Below are positions 34,354 through 44,009 of a stretch of DNA of 64,000 nt, piece by piece (position 1 is the stretch's first letter; each line of letters starts with the position of its first letter). Source of the stretch: WGA-3G sp965214045 (GTDB lineage: Bacteria; Poribacteria; WGA-4E; WGA-3G); the NCBI GenBank assembly GCA_965214045.1, contig OZ243935.1, positions 930,001-994,000 of the forward strand, written 5' to 3'. The notes beneath the pieces are model-generated. The model did not search any database. It was given only the letters and a program-made list of their open reading frames with translations, and was not told the DNA's origin. The position numbers and the translations under genes are program-made.

Positions 34354-37300
34354 CTAAAAATCAAGACTCACGCCCATCATAATTAAGCGCGGGGAGCTCC
34401 ATGATAGGGGATGTGAATGTTTCTGGTTGTCGAGCGGGATCCCGTATCGGTCGTAGGTCACAGGATCGAGGAGATCATCCAGATTTTTCGTGTTGAAGAT
34501 GTTCCGAATGTCGGCAAAGAAGGTGTAGGTTAACCCACCAATGCGACTCCGTTTGCTGATAAGGGCATCAACATTATAGGTTGGCGGATACCGCTTCGAG
34601 TTGATGTCGGGCTTGGTCGGTGATCTCGGATTAGGCGTGTAAGGCAAACCGCTCCCATACCTGCCAATAAGATTGACAGAAGAATCGAACGGCAATTGGA
34701 TGTCCAAAAGTCCGGATAAGATATGACGTTGATCCCATGCCAGTGGATGGCTTTCAGTTACGTCAGGCTGCTGCCGGTAGTAGGTGAGGTAACCCAGATT
34801 TCGACTGGAGCCTTTTCCCTTCGCGACGGAATAGGTGTAACTGAGCATTCCAGAGACCGGACTTCCACCTGCACGCCACTTGCGAATCGTGAGTTCAAAA
34901 CCTTGAACCCGTCCATAGATGCCGTGGATCATACCCTCGAATTCATCATTGAGGAAGTAGCTATAATCGTTGGTAATGTCGACGTGTACACTATTGACGA
35001 GTTTGTCAATATCCTTGGTGAACCCGGTGATGTCAATCGTTAGGTCGTCGGTGAATTGCCGTATGATACCGACTTCGTAAGCGATGGTTCTCTCTGGATC
35101 TAAGTCAGGATTCCCTCTCCTTCGGATTGCGCCCCGCATATCAAAACTGAGATTTTCGTAGAGATCATCACCTCGTGGAATCTGATAGTAATGTCCGTAT
35201 GTAAAGTGCAACTTCGACCGATCAGTAACGGGGAAAGAAATACCGAGGCGTGGTGCGATCATGTGCTTAGTAGAAGCTTCAACCGGATCTTTAATGATAG
35301 GAAGCCCAACCTTATAGGTGCTCTTATCGAGTTTGATTGTGCCATCGTCGTTGAGTTCAAGCGGATCAAACGGGTCGGAAGGTGAGGCACCGGATGGACT
35401 ATATAGATCATATCGTAAACCAGCGTTGACGATCATGCCTTCGTACTCCATCTTGTCTTGGAGATATATGCTCAAGGATTGCGGCTGGACATCATAGTAC
35501 TCCATGTAGAGGTTAGAACTTCCGTAATTCGTTGTGCTGAGATTATAGAGATCATATCCCAAGAACTCAACACCTGTCTGGATCAGGTGGTTTGCTGTGA
35601 CTTGGCTGGCAAAATCTGCTCTTGCTATTGAGGTCGTTGCGTTACTGGTACCCCAAGAATTACTGTCACCTGCAACGAAATAGGTTGTATCGTTATACGC
35701 CTGTTGGGGCGGGTTCCTGATCCTGCCTTCTTCTTGATTCTGCTCAAAGGATTTATCGGGATCCCAAGCGTTTTCATCAAACGCCTTTTCCAACGGATCC
35801 CACACTTTTCCGGGTTGATGCGACTCACCAGAACGATGAAATTGCCCAAGTGTTAGTGTATAGAAAGTACCAGAGTTGATATTATGTGAAAGTCGCACGG
35901 ACGTATTCCGAGCGTTTGAATTTGACACCGGAACGGCATCAGGCCAAAAGCGTAGCGAACCCCCATAAGAGTGACTTTCCGACTTATTGAAAAGCCCACT
36001 TGTGGTGAGTTTGATACTCGGTGTTACTTCAAACTTCAGTTTCCCTTGGAAGATATATCCTGTCCCGTTACTATTCGGGAAAAAACTGTGATTCCGTGAA
36101 AACTGGCTGGAGGCAGCGAATGTCAACCGATTCCCCCATATCGGTCCGCTGAGTGCAAATTCACCGATATGGCTTGGAGATAGATCGTACTTTTTCGTGT
36201 CGTTGTACAATCCCTGATACTGTTCGAGATCCACGACGTAGCCATCCAACAAAGTAACCTGTTTCTTTTCATAGTCAATAACAGTGCCATCGGCATCCCG
36301 ATAAGGTTGGCGTGTCAGAATCGTTTCACCCGTATCGGGGTTAACCTGCGGTTCACCCGTTTCTGGATCTATCACGGGTTGGAGCGGGTTTTCTGTCCGG
36401 TCTGCATACACACCGGGGAAAATCTCCGTAAAGATCACCTGTTCGTCACCTTCGCGTTCCGCTAACTCCGCAACCGTAATATCATCTCCGCGGTACGGTT
36501 TTTGGTAGTCATAAGGTTGGCCAAAGAAAATACCTCTAAAGGGTTCAATCGCAACGGGTCGAAATCCGTTGTCTGGATCGAGCCACGGACCGTATAACGG
36601 ATCGCCGTGGTGCGTTCCCCACTGTCCGACTCGGTAGCGGATTCTCCCAGAGAATTTATTTGTTCCGACTTTCGTGATGAGATTAACAATACCAGATTGC
36701 GCATCCCCGTGCTCTGCATTGAACCCACCGGTGATGACTTCCATCTGCTCAAGGGAATTCGTGCCGATACTCAATCCCAAACTTCTGCTGATCGGATTAT
36801 TAATCGGGATACCGTCAATGAGATACCGAATCTCCATAGACCTGCCCCCCCGAACATGGGCTGAACCGGTTGAGTTTAGCACTGCAACCCCAGGTAGGGT
36901 TTGCAATATTCCATTCACAGTATCACGAGGCATCGCCTCAATATCTTCTGATTCAATGATTCTTGTGGTTTGCGTGACATCCCGCTTGATCAGAGGTTTG
37001 ACAGCTGTTACGGTTATACCCTCAAGTTGCACGGCGGCACTCTTGAGTGTAAAGTCGAGTGTCGTCGTAAGACCGGCGAGTACTTTTGTTCCTGCGACAG
37101 TCTTCGCCGCATAATCCTCGCCCTCAACCTTGACATCATAACTTCCGGGTGGGATGTTGGTCATAACATAGTAGCCAGCACTGTTGGTTGTCGTGGTGGT
37201 ACTCGTTCCGACGAGTGTCACCGTGACATCCGCCAGCGGTGTATTTGTTGCTTCAGCGGTGATAACCCCAGAAACTTTTCCTGTGATCGCCGCAGAGACA

Positions 37301-37425
37301 TCAAAATTAACTGCTATCGCTATATATACAGCAACGAGTAGGAAAAATGCTACTTTGGTGAAGCTTGCAAGTTTCCGAAACCTGCCGCTAAAAGTTTTTA
37401 AGGTACTATTTTTCTTCAATTTCAT
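34354..37425 (-). CDS. TonB-dependent outer-membrane receptor with carboxypeptidase-like domain
   Basis: 1023 residues. A signal segment lies at about 20-46. Residues ~50-130 form a carboxypeptidase-regulatory-like beta domain ('GVITAEATNTPLADVTVTLV'). A plug domain follows ('IEAMPRDTVNGILQTLPGVA', 'RGGRSMEIRYLIDGIPI'), then a C-terminal beta-barrel. It imports a large or scarce ligand, of unknown identity, using energy from TonB/ExbBD encoded elsewhere. AAGGAG precedes ATG 37425. The receptor-like set with no SusD suggests a non-SusCD type. Confidence 0.88.
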   Translation of the reverse strand: MKLKKNSTLKTFSGRFRKLASFTKVAFFLLVAVYIAIAVNFDVSAAITGKVSGVITAEATNTPLADVTVTLVGTSTTTTTNSAGYYVMTNIPPGSYDVKVEGEDYAAKTVAGTKVLAGLTTTLDFTLKSAAVQLEGITVTAVKPLIKRDVTQTTRIIESEDIEAMPRDTVNGILQTLPGVAVLNSTGSAHVRGGRSMEIRYLIDGIPINNPISRSLGLSIGTNSLEQMEVITGGFNAEHGDAQSGIVNLITKVGTNKFSGRIRYRVGQWGTHHGDPLYGPWLDPDNGFRPVAIEPFRGIFFGQPYDYQKPYRGDDITVAELAEREGDEQVIFTEIFPGVYADRTENPLQPVIDPETGEPQVNPDTGETILTRQPYRDADGTVIDYEKKQVTLLDGYVVDLEQYQGLYNDTKKYDLSPSHIGEFALSGPIWGNRLTFAASSQFSRNHSFFPNSNGTGYIFQGKLKFEVTPSIKLTTSGLFNKSESHSYGGSLRFWPDAVPVSNSNARNTSVRLSHNINSGTFYTLTLGQFHRSGESHQPGKVWDPLEKAFDENAWDPDKSFEQNQEEGRIRNPPQQAYNDTTYFVAGDSNSWGTSNATTSIARADFASQVTANHLIQTGVEFLGYDLYNLSTTNYGSSNLYMEYYDVQPQSLSIYLQDKMEYEGMIVNAGLRYDLYSPSGASPSDPFDPLELNDDGTIKLDKSTYKVGLPIIKDPVEASTKHMIAPRLGISFPVTDRSKLHFTYGHYYQIPRGDDLYENLSFDMRGAIRRRGNPDLDPERTIAYEVGIIRQFTDDLTIDITGFTKDIDKLVNSVHVDITNDYSYFLNDEFEGMIHGIYGRVQGFELTIRKWRAGGSPVSGMLSYTYSVAKGKGSSRNLGYLTYYRQQPDVTESHPLAWDQRHILSGLLDIQLPFDSSVNLIGRYGSGLPYTPNPRSPTKPDINSKRYPPTYNVDALISKRSRIGGLTYTFFADIRNIFNTKNLDDLLDPVTYDRYGIPLDNQKHSHPLSWSSPRLIMMGVSLDF

Positions 37426-37480
37426 GACTCCTTAATATGTTCTGAATGTTTCCAGACAAACTATATAAATTGTTTGGGGT

Positions 37481-38266
37481 CTACAAAACATTCTCAATGA
37501 ATCTGAGGCTTTTTAAGTTCCGTTCGGTATGATGTTCGATGAAGTTACCGAGCAGACGTTTAAGTTCTTTATGATTGCGGGTGGAGGCACGGATTCGATT
37601 GAACCGCTCCGATTCAGATTTCCGAAGCATTTTTAGCAACTCACAACTACCGGGTGCGATTGTAAAGGCGGCACCGTCTCGATTTCCACAATTATCACAG
37701 AGTACACCGCCGTAGCGAACACTGAAGGTGATACTAAGCCTGTTTATTGGTGCGTCTTCTTCAACTGGAAACGCCTCTGTTACAGCTGAACCACAATGTA
37801 CACATCGCGAGAGCTCCGGTCCGTAGCCAGCACAGTCCAGAAACTTAATTTCAAATCCTCTCGCGAGCAAAGGAATATCAGTCGCATGAGTTAAAGATTG
37901 GTAGGTGGCATAGAGGAGATTAAAAATTTCAGGGCTGGCAAGTCCCTCTGATGCGATGCTATCCACCAATTCGGCGAAGTAACAGCCGTAGGTGATACGC
38001 GTAAAATCAGAGCGAATCGCGTCAAACCCGTCAATTAGATTGAAATCGGTGATGTTCTGCAACTCCCGATTTTCGCGATGCTGAAAGAGGAGTGTCCCAT
38101 GATTGAGGAGTTCTAAGCTTCCACCGAGGCGGCTTTTCGGGCTTTTTACGCCGTAAGCGACTGCTTTAACTTTCCCGAAGTCGGGCGTGTAGAAGGTAAT
38201 GATTTTATGGAATTCTTGAAGGGGAAAGGTGCGAATGACAATCGCTTGGGTTTTTTGAGCTGCCAT
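37481..38266 (-). CDS. recO: DNA repair protein RecO
   Basis: 261 residues. The N-terminal OB-fold starts 'KTQAIVIRTFPLQEFHKIIT', typical of RecO. C-terminally four cysteines in CVHCG and CDNCG can bind zinc. RecO loads RecA onto SSB-coated DNA and anneals strands in the RecFOR pathway. It is next to a tRNA-Pro gene on the same strand, and the CNNM, ybeY and phoH genes follow upstream, a common housekeeping neighbourhood. Confidence 0.92.
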   Translation of the reverse strand: MAAQKTQAIVIRTFPLQEFHKIITFYTPDFGKVKAVAYGVKSPKSRLGGSLELLNHGTLLFQHRENRELQNITDFNLIDGFDAIRSDFTRITYGCYFAELVDSIASEGLASPEIFNLLYATYQSLTHATDIPLLARGFEIKFLDCAGYGPELSRCVHCGSAVTEAFPVEEDAPINRLSITFSVRYGGVLCDNCGNRDGAAFTIAPGSCELLKMLRKSESERFNRIRASTRNHKELKRLLGNFIEHHTERNLKSLRFIENVL

Positions 38267-38304
38267 GATTTGAAGTGCGGTGGATGCGTTTAGGTAGAAG
38301 GAAT

Positions 38305-38383
<79 letters not shown>

Positions 38384-38528
38384 TTCTTTATGTTTAATTA
38401 TACCTTACTCTGATGGGCTTTGTCAAATTAATTCCAATGTGTCAGTCCCTGATGCGAATCTTACTTCTTTTTTGAGGGAAACACTCGCAAGGCATATCTG
38501 CAGAGTTGTCGCCCATAGTTTTTGCTTT

Positions 38529-39803
38529 TTAGGACGCAGCACTGATGTCAATATCGGGCATCCGGATATGAATCCTATGGATGCGCCGTTCGTCTGCCTC
38601 AAATATGGTGAAGCGGATACCGCGGAAGGTAAATTGATCCCCTTGTTCAGGCACGCGTCCGAGATGGTCCACAGCGAACCCACCGATCGTGTCAATATTT
38701 TCTGCTTCAAGTTCCGTACCAAGTCTTTCGTTCAACTCGATAAGATTTAGTCTTGCATCCACCGAATAGGTGTTAGCATCCATCTGGACATAGTCATCCT
38801 GTTCATCCATTTCGTCTTCATCGTGTATTTCGCCGACGATTTCTTCGATGATGTTTTCTAAAGTGACAATCCCAGCGGTGCCGCCGTATTCATCCACAAC
38901 AATTGCGATGTGCTGTTTATGCGCCCGAAGTTCTCGGAAAAGTTCTGAAAGATTCTTGCTCTCTGGCGTGAAAAAAGGTCCCCGATCAACGATCAACTCA
39001 CTTAGATTGATCGGTTTGTCTTTCTCCCAGCAATCCAACATATCTTTAACGTGCAAAATTCCGACGATCCGGTCGATGGTTTCTTCGTAGATGGGAATAC
39101 GGGTGTGTCGGCAGGTAATCGTTGTCTGTAGAACCTCAGTGCCGGGTGTATTGACTTCAAGGCAAACCATATCGGTTCGGGCGACCATGATTTCTCGGAC
39201 GACTTTGTCGGGCAAATCCAAAATCCGAGAGATCATTTCTCGGTCGTCTGGTTCTAAAAGTTCTTGGCTATCGGCGACGTTGTCAAGCGTCTCTAAAACC
39301 TCTGGGGATACGAGGCTGTCCTGTGCTGAGGTAACTTTTCCACCGAAGACACGGACAATGAGATTCGCGAGAAAATTCAATGGGATTAAAACCACGAATC
39401 CGCCCCAATAGATGACGCGTAGTACGCTAAGCGCTCGAATGGTTGCTTCCCCTGTACTACCCTGTACATAATTTTTGGGGAACAATTCAGTAAAGACAAC
39501 GAAGCATGCGACTGCGAGTGCCGCATTTGCCACTGGATACTGGTATTCCCAAAATGTTATAAATACCATAACACTTACCACTATCAGAATAGTTTTTGCC
39601 GTGATAATGGTCAGCGAGTAGCGGCGTGGGTTGTGCAATAGGGAGGTCAGCAGTTCGTAGCGTTTGCCACCCTCTTCGGCAAATTTGAGAAGATCGTCTC
39701 GCGTTAACCGAGCGAGTAACGCTTCGGCAGCTGAAAACAGCGCATTGAGAATTAAAAGTATACCTAAGCTAACGAGTTTGATGACTAAGTCTAGGTCGTC
39801 CAA
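38529..39803 (-). CDS. CNNM/CorC-HlyC family transporter-like membrane protein
   Basis: 424 residues. An N-terminal CNNM (DUF21) membrane domain with about four helices precedes two CBS domains (around 200-320; 'ILHVKDMLDCW', 'EYGGTAGIVTLENIIEEIVG') and a C-terminal CorC_HlyC domain ('DVDARLNLIELNERLG' region). The family takes part in divalent cation (Mg/Co) efflux or homeostasis; it is often called hemolysin-like without evidence of that role. The start is a TTG at 39803 with AAGG from repeat R1 copy h before it. Confidence 0.85.
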   Translation of the reverse strand: MDDLDLVIKLVSLGILLILNALFSAAEALLARLTRDDLLKFAEEGGKRYELLTSLLHNPRRYSLTIITAKTILIVVSVMVFITFWEYQYPVANAALAVACFVVFTELFPKNYVQGSTGEATIRALSVLRVIYWGGFVVLIPLNFLANLIVRVFGGKVTSAQDSLVSPEVLETLDNVADSQELLEPDDREMISRILDLPDKVVREIMVARTDMVCLEVNTPGTEVLQTTITCRHTRIPIYEETIDRIVGILHVKDMLDCWEKDKPINLSELIVDRGPFFTPESKNLSELFRELRAHKQHIAIVVDEYGGTAGIVTLENIIEEIVGEIHDEDEMDEQDDYVQMDANTYSVDARLNLIELNERLGTELEAENIDTIGGFAVDHLGRVPEQGDQFTFRGIRFTIFEADERRIHRIHIRMPDIDISAAS

Positions 39804-39900
39804 TTTTTAATTTTACCTTGCGGTTAAACGACGTAGGTTAAAACTTCGACGTGTCTTCCGTACGAGTCGCCTGCGCCGTTGTTGCAGGCTACGGTTTTGG
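39804..39900 (-). repeat. Repeat R1, copy h
   Basis: 'TTTTTAATTTTACCTTGCGG' then 'GCCTGCGCCGTTGTTGCAGG' CTACGGTTTT. It abuts the CNNM start and supplies CGCAAGG as the SD on the minus strand. Confidence 0.8.
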
Positions 39901-39935
39901 TATCATCAAGAACCAGCACACTGTTCTATATCCGC

Positions 39936-40385
39936 CTACAAATCGAGGGTACGAAAGATACTTTCCTGCTTTTCAAACATGATCGTGGCTTCTTCTTGTG
40001 TCTGATGGTCGTAACCGAGTAGGTGTAGCATGCCGTGTACTGTGAGCAGTGCGGTTTCGGTTTCAAGGTTACCGCAAACGCCACTGAGTCCGTTTTTTGT
40101 CGATGCTTGTCGTGCCGCGGTTTCAAGGGATACAACGAGATCTCCGAGCAAACTTGGATTTACATCACCGTCTTCACCTTCACGCATTGAAAACGCTAAT
40201 ACATCCGTCGGTGCATCAATGCCACGATAGTCTCGGTTGAGTTGTCTAATATCAACATCATCTGTCAAGAGGACACTGACCTCGCACGGTTCTGCGTCAT
40301 GTGCCTTTAACGTTGCACGCACCGCGCTATACACCCCCTCTACATCAAAAGTGGTATAGCGACTCGTATTGGTAACCCGAATCAA
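39936..40385 (-). CDS. ybeY: Endoribonuclease YbeY
   Basis: 149 residues with the zinc-binding signature HGMLHLLGYDH near the C-terminus. YbeY acts in 16S rRNA 3' end maturation and ribosome quality control. The start is TTG 40385, with AAGG inside the end of phoH upstream; the gap to the phoH stop is five bases, so the two are probably co-translated. Confidence 0.92.
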   Translation of the reverse strand: MIRVTNTSRYTTFDVEGVYSAVRATLKAHDAEPCEVSVLLTDDVDIRQLNRDYRGIDAPTDVLAFSMREGEDGDVNPSLLGDLVVSLETAARQASTKNGLSGVCGNLETETALLTVHGMLHLLGYDHQTQEEATIMFEKQESIFRTLDL

Positions 40386-40390
40386 AACGG

Positions 40391-41407
40391 TTATCCTTCT
40401 CTGTTGGAGACATCCGATGAAGTTACTCCGTTCCGTCTCACATTGTGCGGTGATGCCTGCTCATAAGCCTCAACAATGCGTTGGACCAGTTCATGCCGTA
40501 CGACATCAACTTTAGAAAAATAGACGAACTGGATTCCTTTGATGCCCGAAAGCACTTCTTGTGCGTCTGCGAGTCCTGAGACTTTATGGTTGGGAAGATC
40601 CGTCTGCGTAATATCACCCGTAACCACAGCTTTTGAGTCGAAACCGAGTCGGGTCAAAAACATCTTCATCTGCTCAATAGTGGCGTTTTGTGCCTCATCA
40701 AGGACGACAAACGAGTTATTGAGTGTCCTGCCTCGCATGAAAGCGATAGGGGCGACTTCAATAACATTCCGTTCAATGTATTTGTCGAGTGCCTCTGGTG
40801 GCATCATATCATAGAGTGCATCGTATAACGGACGCAGGTATGGATGGACCTTGTCTGCGATGTCGCCGGGTAAAAAACCGAGACGTTCACCGGCTTCAAC
40901 AGCCGGACGTGTCAAGATAATACGGCTCACCTGTCCGCTTTTGAGTGCGGAAACCGCCATCGCCATCGCGAGATACGTCTTTCCTGTTCCCGCCGGTCCG
41001 ATGCCGAAGACCAAGTCGTTGTGCTTAATTGCCTCAACATACCGTTTCTGCCCAGCAGTTTTGGGACGAATTACACCGCGTTTCGAGAATACTGGAATAG
41101 ACTCGGCTCCAGTCTCACCCAAAACATCTCGTTCACCGGCACTCGAGGCTCGAATAACATAGTTGACATCGGTTGCCTGAATGCGTTCTCCTTTCCGGAT
41201 GCGATGAAGTAGGGATTCGAGAACCGCTGTCACCCGGTTAACTTCTGTGATATCCTCACCAACGACAGCAATGCTGTCACTTTTCAAAACAACGCGAACA
41301 TCAAATCCATCTTCAATAATTTTCAAGAAGGCATCACTTTGCCCGAAGAGGGCTTGCACTTCAGCATTACTCTGTATGGGAACACCCTTCGATTCTTGTT
41401 TCTGCAA
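40391..41407 (-). CDS. PhoH family ATPase
   Basis: 338 residues. 'GPAGTGKTYLAMAMA' is the Walker A motif and 'FVVLDEAQNATIEQMKMFL' the Walker B/helicase-type region; an N-terminal KH-like RNA-binding part precedes it. Function in RNA metabolism is likely; the phoH-ybeY pair is conserved widely. TTG 41407 has a GGAGG 12 bases upstream, so the start is plausible but not certain. Confidence 0.9.
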   Translation of the reverse strand: MQKQESKGVPIQSNAEVQALFGQSDAFLKIIEDGFDVRVVLKSDSIAVVGEDITEVNRVTAVLESLLHRIRKGERIQATDVNYVIRASSAGERDVLGETGAESIPVFSKRGVIRPKTAGQKRYVEAIKHNDLVFGIGPAGTGKTYLAMAMAVSALKSGQVSRIILTRPAVEAGERLGFLPGDIADKVHPYLRPLYDALYDMMPPEALDKYIERNVIEVAPIAFMRGRTLNNSFVVLDEAQNATIEQMKMFLTRLGFDSKAVVTGDITQTDLPNHKVSGLADAQEVLSGIKGIQFVYFSKVDVVRHELVQRIVEAYEQASPHNVRRNGVTSSDVSNREG

Positions 41408-41509
41408 TCGGATTCTAATCCTCCAGCTATTTAAAGATGATGTTATGAATAAACCCTGTTCATCACTTTTATTTTACAAGATTCGAAAACAAAAGTCAAG
41501 CGTATTTTA

Positions 41510-42238
41510 TTACCTTCCATAGAATTTAACTTCTCGGATCGCGGATCCCTTCAGTGGAATCTGCATTTCACCCGCTCTCTGCTGTTTCCGCCACTGTCGG
41601 CTTACCCTCTCGGTTACCTCTTTGCTTGCGTCCATCTTTTTCAGAGAAGTTTCCATCTCTTTGATGACAGCCTCGTTGTATACGCTGACATTTTCAGGGT
41701 CTGTCAACGCGTTCGCCGTCAATCGCAAATAGAGTATTTTCCGTCTAATTTGGAGCCTCACGGGCTGTGTACCTTCAATTTTTTCGCCGCGCTTGTCTTC
41801 AATAGCCTCAAACGAAAGCATCCATTTCGACGATTTCTCTTCAACGGTAGTATCTAAAATGAAATTAGAGATAGTTGAAGCAGGATAGACTTCGATATAG
41901 TCAATGTACGTTGGCGCGTCGAGTTTAATCAATGTCTCCGTTTTTAGACTACCCACGACTTCATGCTGGTACTGCCGTCCGCTGTTCCCACCTCGTCCAA
42001 ACCCTTTTTGGAGAGTCCCATGTGCTTCAAAGACCCCCACGGTTTCCAATTGACCATCTACCATTTCAGGATTTTTCTCACAGAATAGACGTGAAGATGC
42101 GATTTCCGCAATAGGCGTGTCCTGAAGCCAAGACAAACGCGATGGCAGAATTTCCGCTCCCGATTTCCCTTGAAGTCCCACACAACCAGTGATGCTGAAC
42201 GGCAAAAATAATAGAATGCTGAAAACCCATTTATTCAT
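41510..42238 (-). CDS. Hypothetical lipoprotein, discoidin-like (paralogue B)
   Basis: 242 residues from ATG 42238. Lipobox SITGC (Cys19). 'SRLFCEKNPEMVDGQLETVG' and 'LIKLDAPTYIDYIEVYPAST' are shared with the upstream gene, so the two are tandem paralogues. The pattern resembles a C-terminal F5/8-type (discoidin) beta-sandwich that reads D-GxLET and a binding face. The start overlaps the last 8 bases of the upstream stop, so translation is coupled. Confidence 0.7.
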   Translation of the reverse strand: MNKWVFSILLFLPFSITGCVGLQGKSGAEILPSRLSWLQDTPIAEIASSRLFCEKNPEMVDGQLETVGVFEAHGTLQKGFGRGGNSGRQYQHEVVGSLKTETLIKLDAPTYIDYIEVYPASTISNFILDTTVEEKSSKWMLSFEAIEDKRGEKIEGTQPVRLQIRRKILYLRLTANALTDPENVSVYNEAVIKEMETSLKKMDASKEVTERVSRQWRKQQRAGEMQIPLKGSAIREVKFYGR

Positions 42239-42851
42239 CTTTCGCCTCCGGTTCGGGTGTTTGACGGATGTAAAATTTGACTTCGCGGATGACACCACCT
42301 TTCAGTGGAATCTCAACACCTGAGTTTGCAGTCCGGACGGAATTCTGTCTGTCCTCTATCCCGTCTGCGCTCATTCGTAGATAAAGCACCTCCCGCTCGA
42401 TGCGATAACGCACCGGGGTCACCCCCTCTATGTCCTGATGCTGTTTGTCGGATACCCGTTCAAAGGCGACATCAAAGCGTGGCGGATCATCGGTCGTCGT
42501 CATCATCGCGAAATTCGGGATCCGCCGTGATCCCGGATAAACCTCGACATAGGAAATATAGGTAGGTGCGTCCAGTTTGATAATCGCTTCCGTGCGGCGT
42601 TGCCCTTCAACCTGCGTTATGTAACGCTGTTGTGCATAGGCGAGTCGCCGCCCCTCACCTTCGTGAAGTAGATACGCTTTTCGGACAAACCCTCTCACTG
42701 CGAATGTACTCTCTGTTTCCAGGTTACCATCTACAAATTCCGGGTTAGACTCACAAGTGAGGCGCGACGCTGCCATCTCCCCAATAGGTTGATTCAGTGC
42801 GGCACACCCCGTAATACCGATAAGCAAAACAAACAAACCGTAGATTTTCAT
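42231..42851 (-). CDS. Hypothetical lipoprotein, discoidin-like (paralogue A)
   Basis: 206 residues from ATG 42851, with GGGAGG just upstream. Lipobox ITGC (Cys16). Shares 'ASRLTCESNPEFVDGNLET' and 'IIKLDAPTYISYVEVYPGS' with the gene downstream. It is the shorter of the pair. Both end with 'IPLKG..IREVKFY', so the repeat unit covers almost the full protein. The biological role is unknown. Confidence 0.7.
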   Translation of the reverse strand: MKIYGLFVLLIGITGCAALNQPIGEMAASRLTCESNPEFVDGNLETESTFAVRGFVRKAYLLHEGEGRRLAYAQQRYITQVEGQRRTEAIIKLDAPTYISYVEVYPGSRRIPNFAMMTTTDDPPRFDVAFERVSDKQHQDIEGVTPVRYRIEREVLYLRMSADGIEDRQNSVRTANSGVEIPLKGGVIREVKFYIRQTPEPEAKDE

Positions 42852-42890
42852 TCCTGCCTCCCGTTTACGGCACACGGTGTGTGCCTGCTA

Positions 42891-43934
42891 CTATATCGGA
42901 ACCGTAACATCGAAACGTTCTGCGGCTTCCACGAGGCGATTCCATGTCGGTTCCTCAATCGGTATTCCCTCGCGCAGGCGTTTCTCTCGGCTCCGTTCCT
43001 CAAATTCTCCAGGTACATAGATTTCGTCTATATCCGGCAACCGAGCAGACGATTTCACCCACTCCACAAGATATGCGATCTCTTGTTCATAGTCCGCTAA
43101 GTCAATGAAATCTTCGATTTTGATTGCGAACATTACAATGCCACTTGCCCCGCGTGTCGGTTGTTCCCGGCTACATCCTGCCCAAGAAAGTCCACCAGCG
43201 ATAGCATCTATCATCACACCGAGTCCGAACCCTTTATGCCCGAACTGAAAGCCACCGAGCGGCATAACGGCTGTGTCCTGCGGACGTTCACGAAACGCAT
43301 TCGGGTCTGTGAGCGGTTGACCTTCAGCATCTATCATCCAGCCTTCCGGTATGGGTTCACCGCGCGCTGTCTGGACGAGCAATTTTCCGCCTGCGACGAC
43401 ACTGAGCGTCATATCAAGGAGCAGGGGTTCACCGCCCTGACGTGGTACTGAGATCGCAATCGGATTCGGTGGTAGTCTTCGAGAGGTCCCGCCGTGTGGA
43501 TGCATGAAACGCCCACCACCATTGAGCAGGACAATCCCTATCATGCCAGCCCGTGCGGCAATCGGTGGATATTCTCCCATCCGTCCTGCGTGTCCACACC
43601 GATGCAAGCCGACCGCTCCGATAGTGCAGGTTTGCGCTTTTTCAACAGCCATCTCCATCGCTTTACGTGCGGCAACCATACCGAGTGCACCGTTGGCATT
43701 GATAACAGTGGCGGCACCGCTTTCCCTGACAATCTCCATCTTATCTGTGGCGGGCCCGCCTTCCATCCCACCTATGTAGTTCGGCGCGTTGATGACACCG
43801 TGTGAATCGTGTCCGACGAGGTTAGAATCGACAACATGGTCGCTGACGATCCGAGCGTCCTCCTCTGTGCCACCAGCACTGCGATATATATCATATACAA
43901 ACTTTCTCAAAACATCCTGAGATACAACTGGCAT
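42891..43934 (-). CDS. Malate/L-lactate dehydrogenase family (Ldh2)
   Basis: 347 residues of the non-Rossmann NAD(P) Ldh2/MDH2 family: 'DSNLVGHDSHGVINAPNYI' start, 'GLHRCGHAGRMGEYPPIAAR' and 'PNPIAISVPRQGGEPLLLDM' motifs (GH..G...Y). Members oxidise 2-hydroxyacids such as lactate, malate, ureidoglycolate or sulfolactate; substrate not readable. A strong AAGGAGG precedes ATG 43934. Confidence 0.87.
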   Translation of the reverse strand: MPVVSQDVLRKFVYDIYRSAGGTEEDARIVSDHVVDSNLVGHDSHGVINAPNYIGGMEGGPATDKMEIVRESGAATVINANGALGMVAARKAMEMAVEKAQTCTIGAVGLHRCGHAGRMGEYPPIAARAGMIGIVLLNGGGRFMHPHGGTSRRLPPNPIAISVPRQGGEPLLLDMTLSVVAGGKLLVQTARGEPIPEGWMIDAEGQPLTDPNAFRERPQDTAVMPLGGFQFGHKGFGLGVMIDAIAGGLSWAGCSREQPTRGASGIVMFAIKIEDFIDLADYEQEIAYLVEWVKSSARLPDIDEIYVPGEFEERSREKRLREGIPIEEPTWNRLVEAAERFDVTVPI

Positions 43935-43962
43935 AAATGCCCTCCTTGAAATTTAAAGCGGT

Positions 43963-43990
43963 CAGCAATCAGTCATCGGCAATCGGTACA
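43963..43990. repeat. Repeat R3 copy
   Basis: 'GTCAGCAATCAGTCATCGGC' and AATCGGT between the Ldh2 and PhyH genes. R3 copies also lie at 6495, 9538, 13770, 50583, 60470 and 61232. Confidence 0.5.
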
Positions 43991-44009
43991 CCGTCGCCAA
44001 TAGTTCCTT

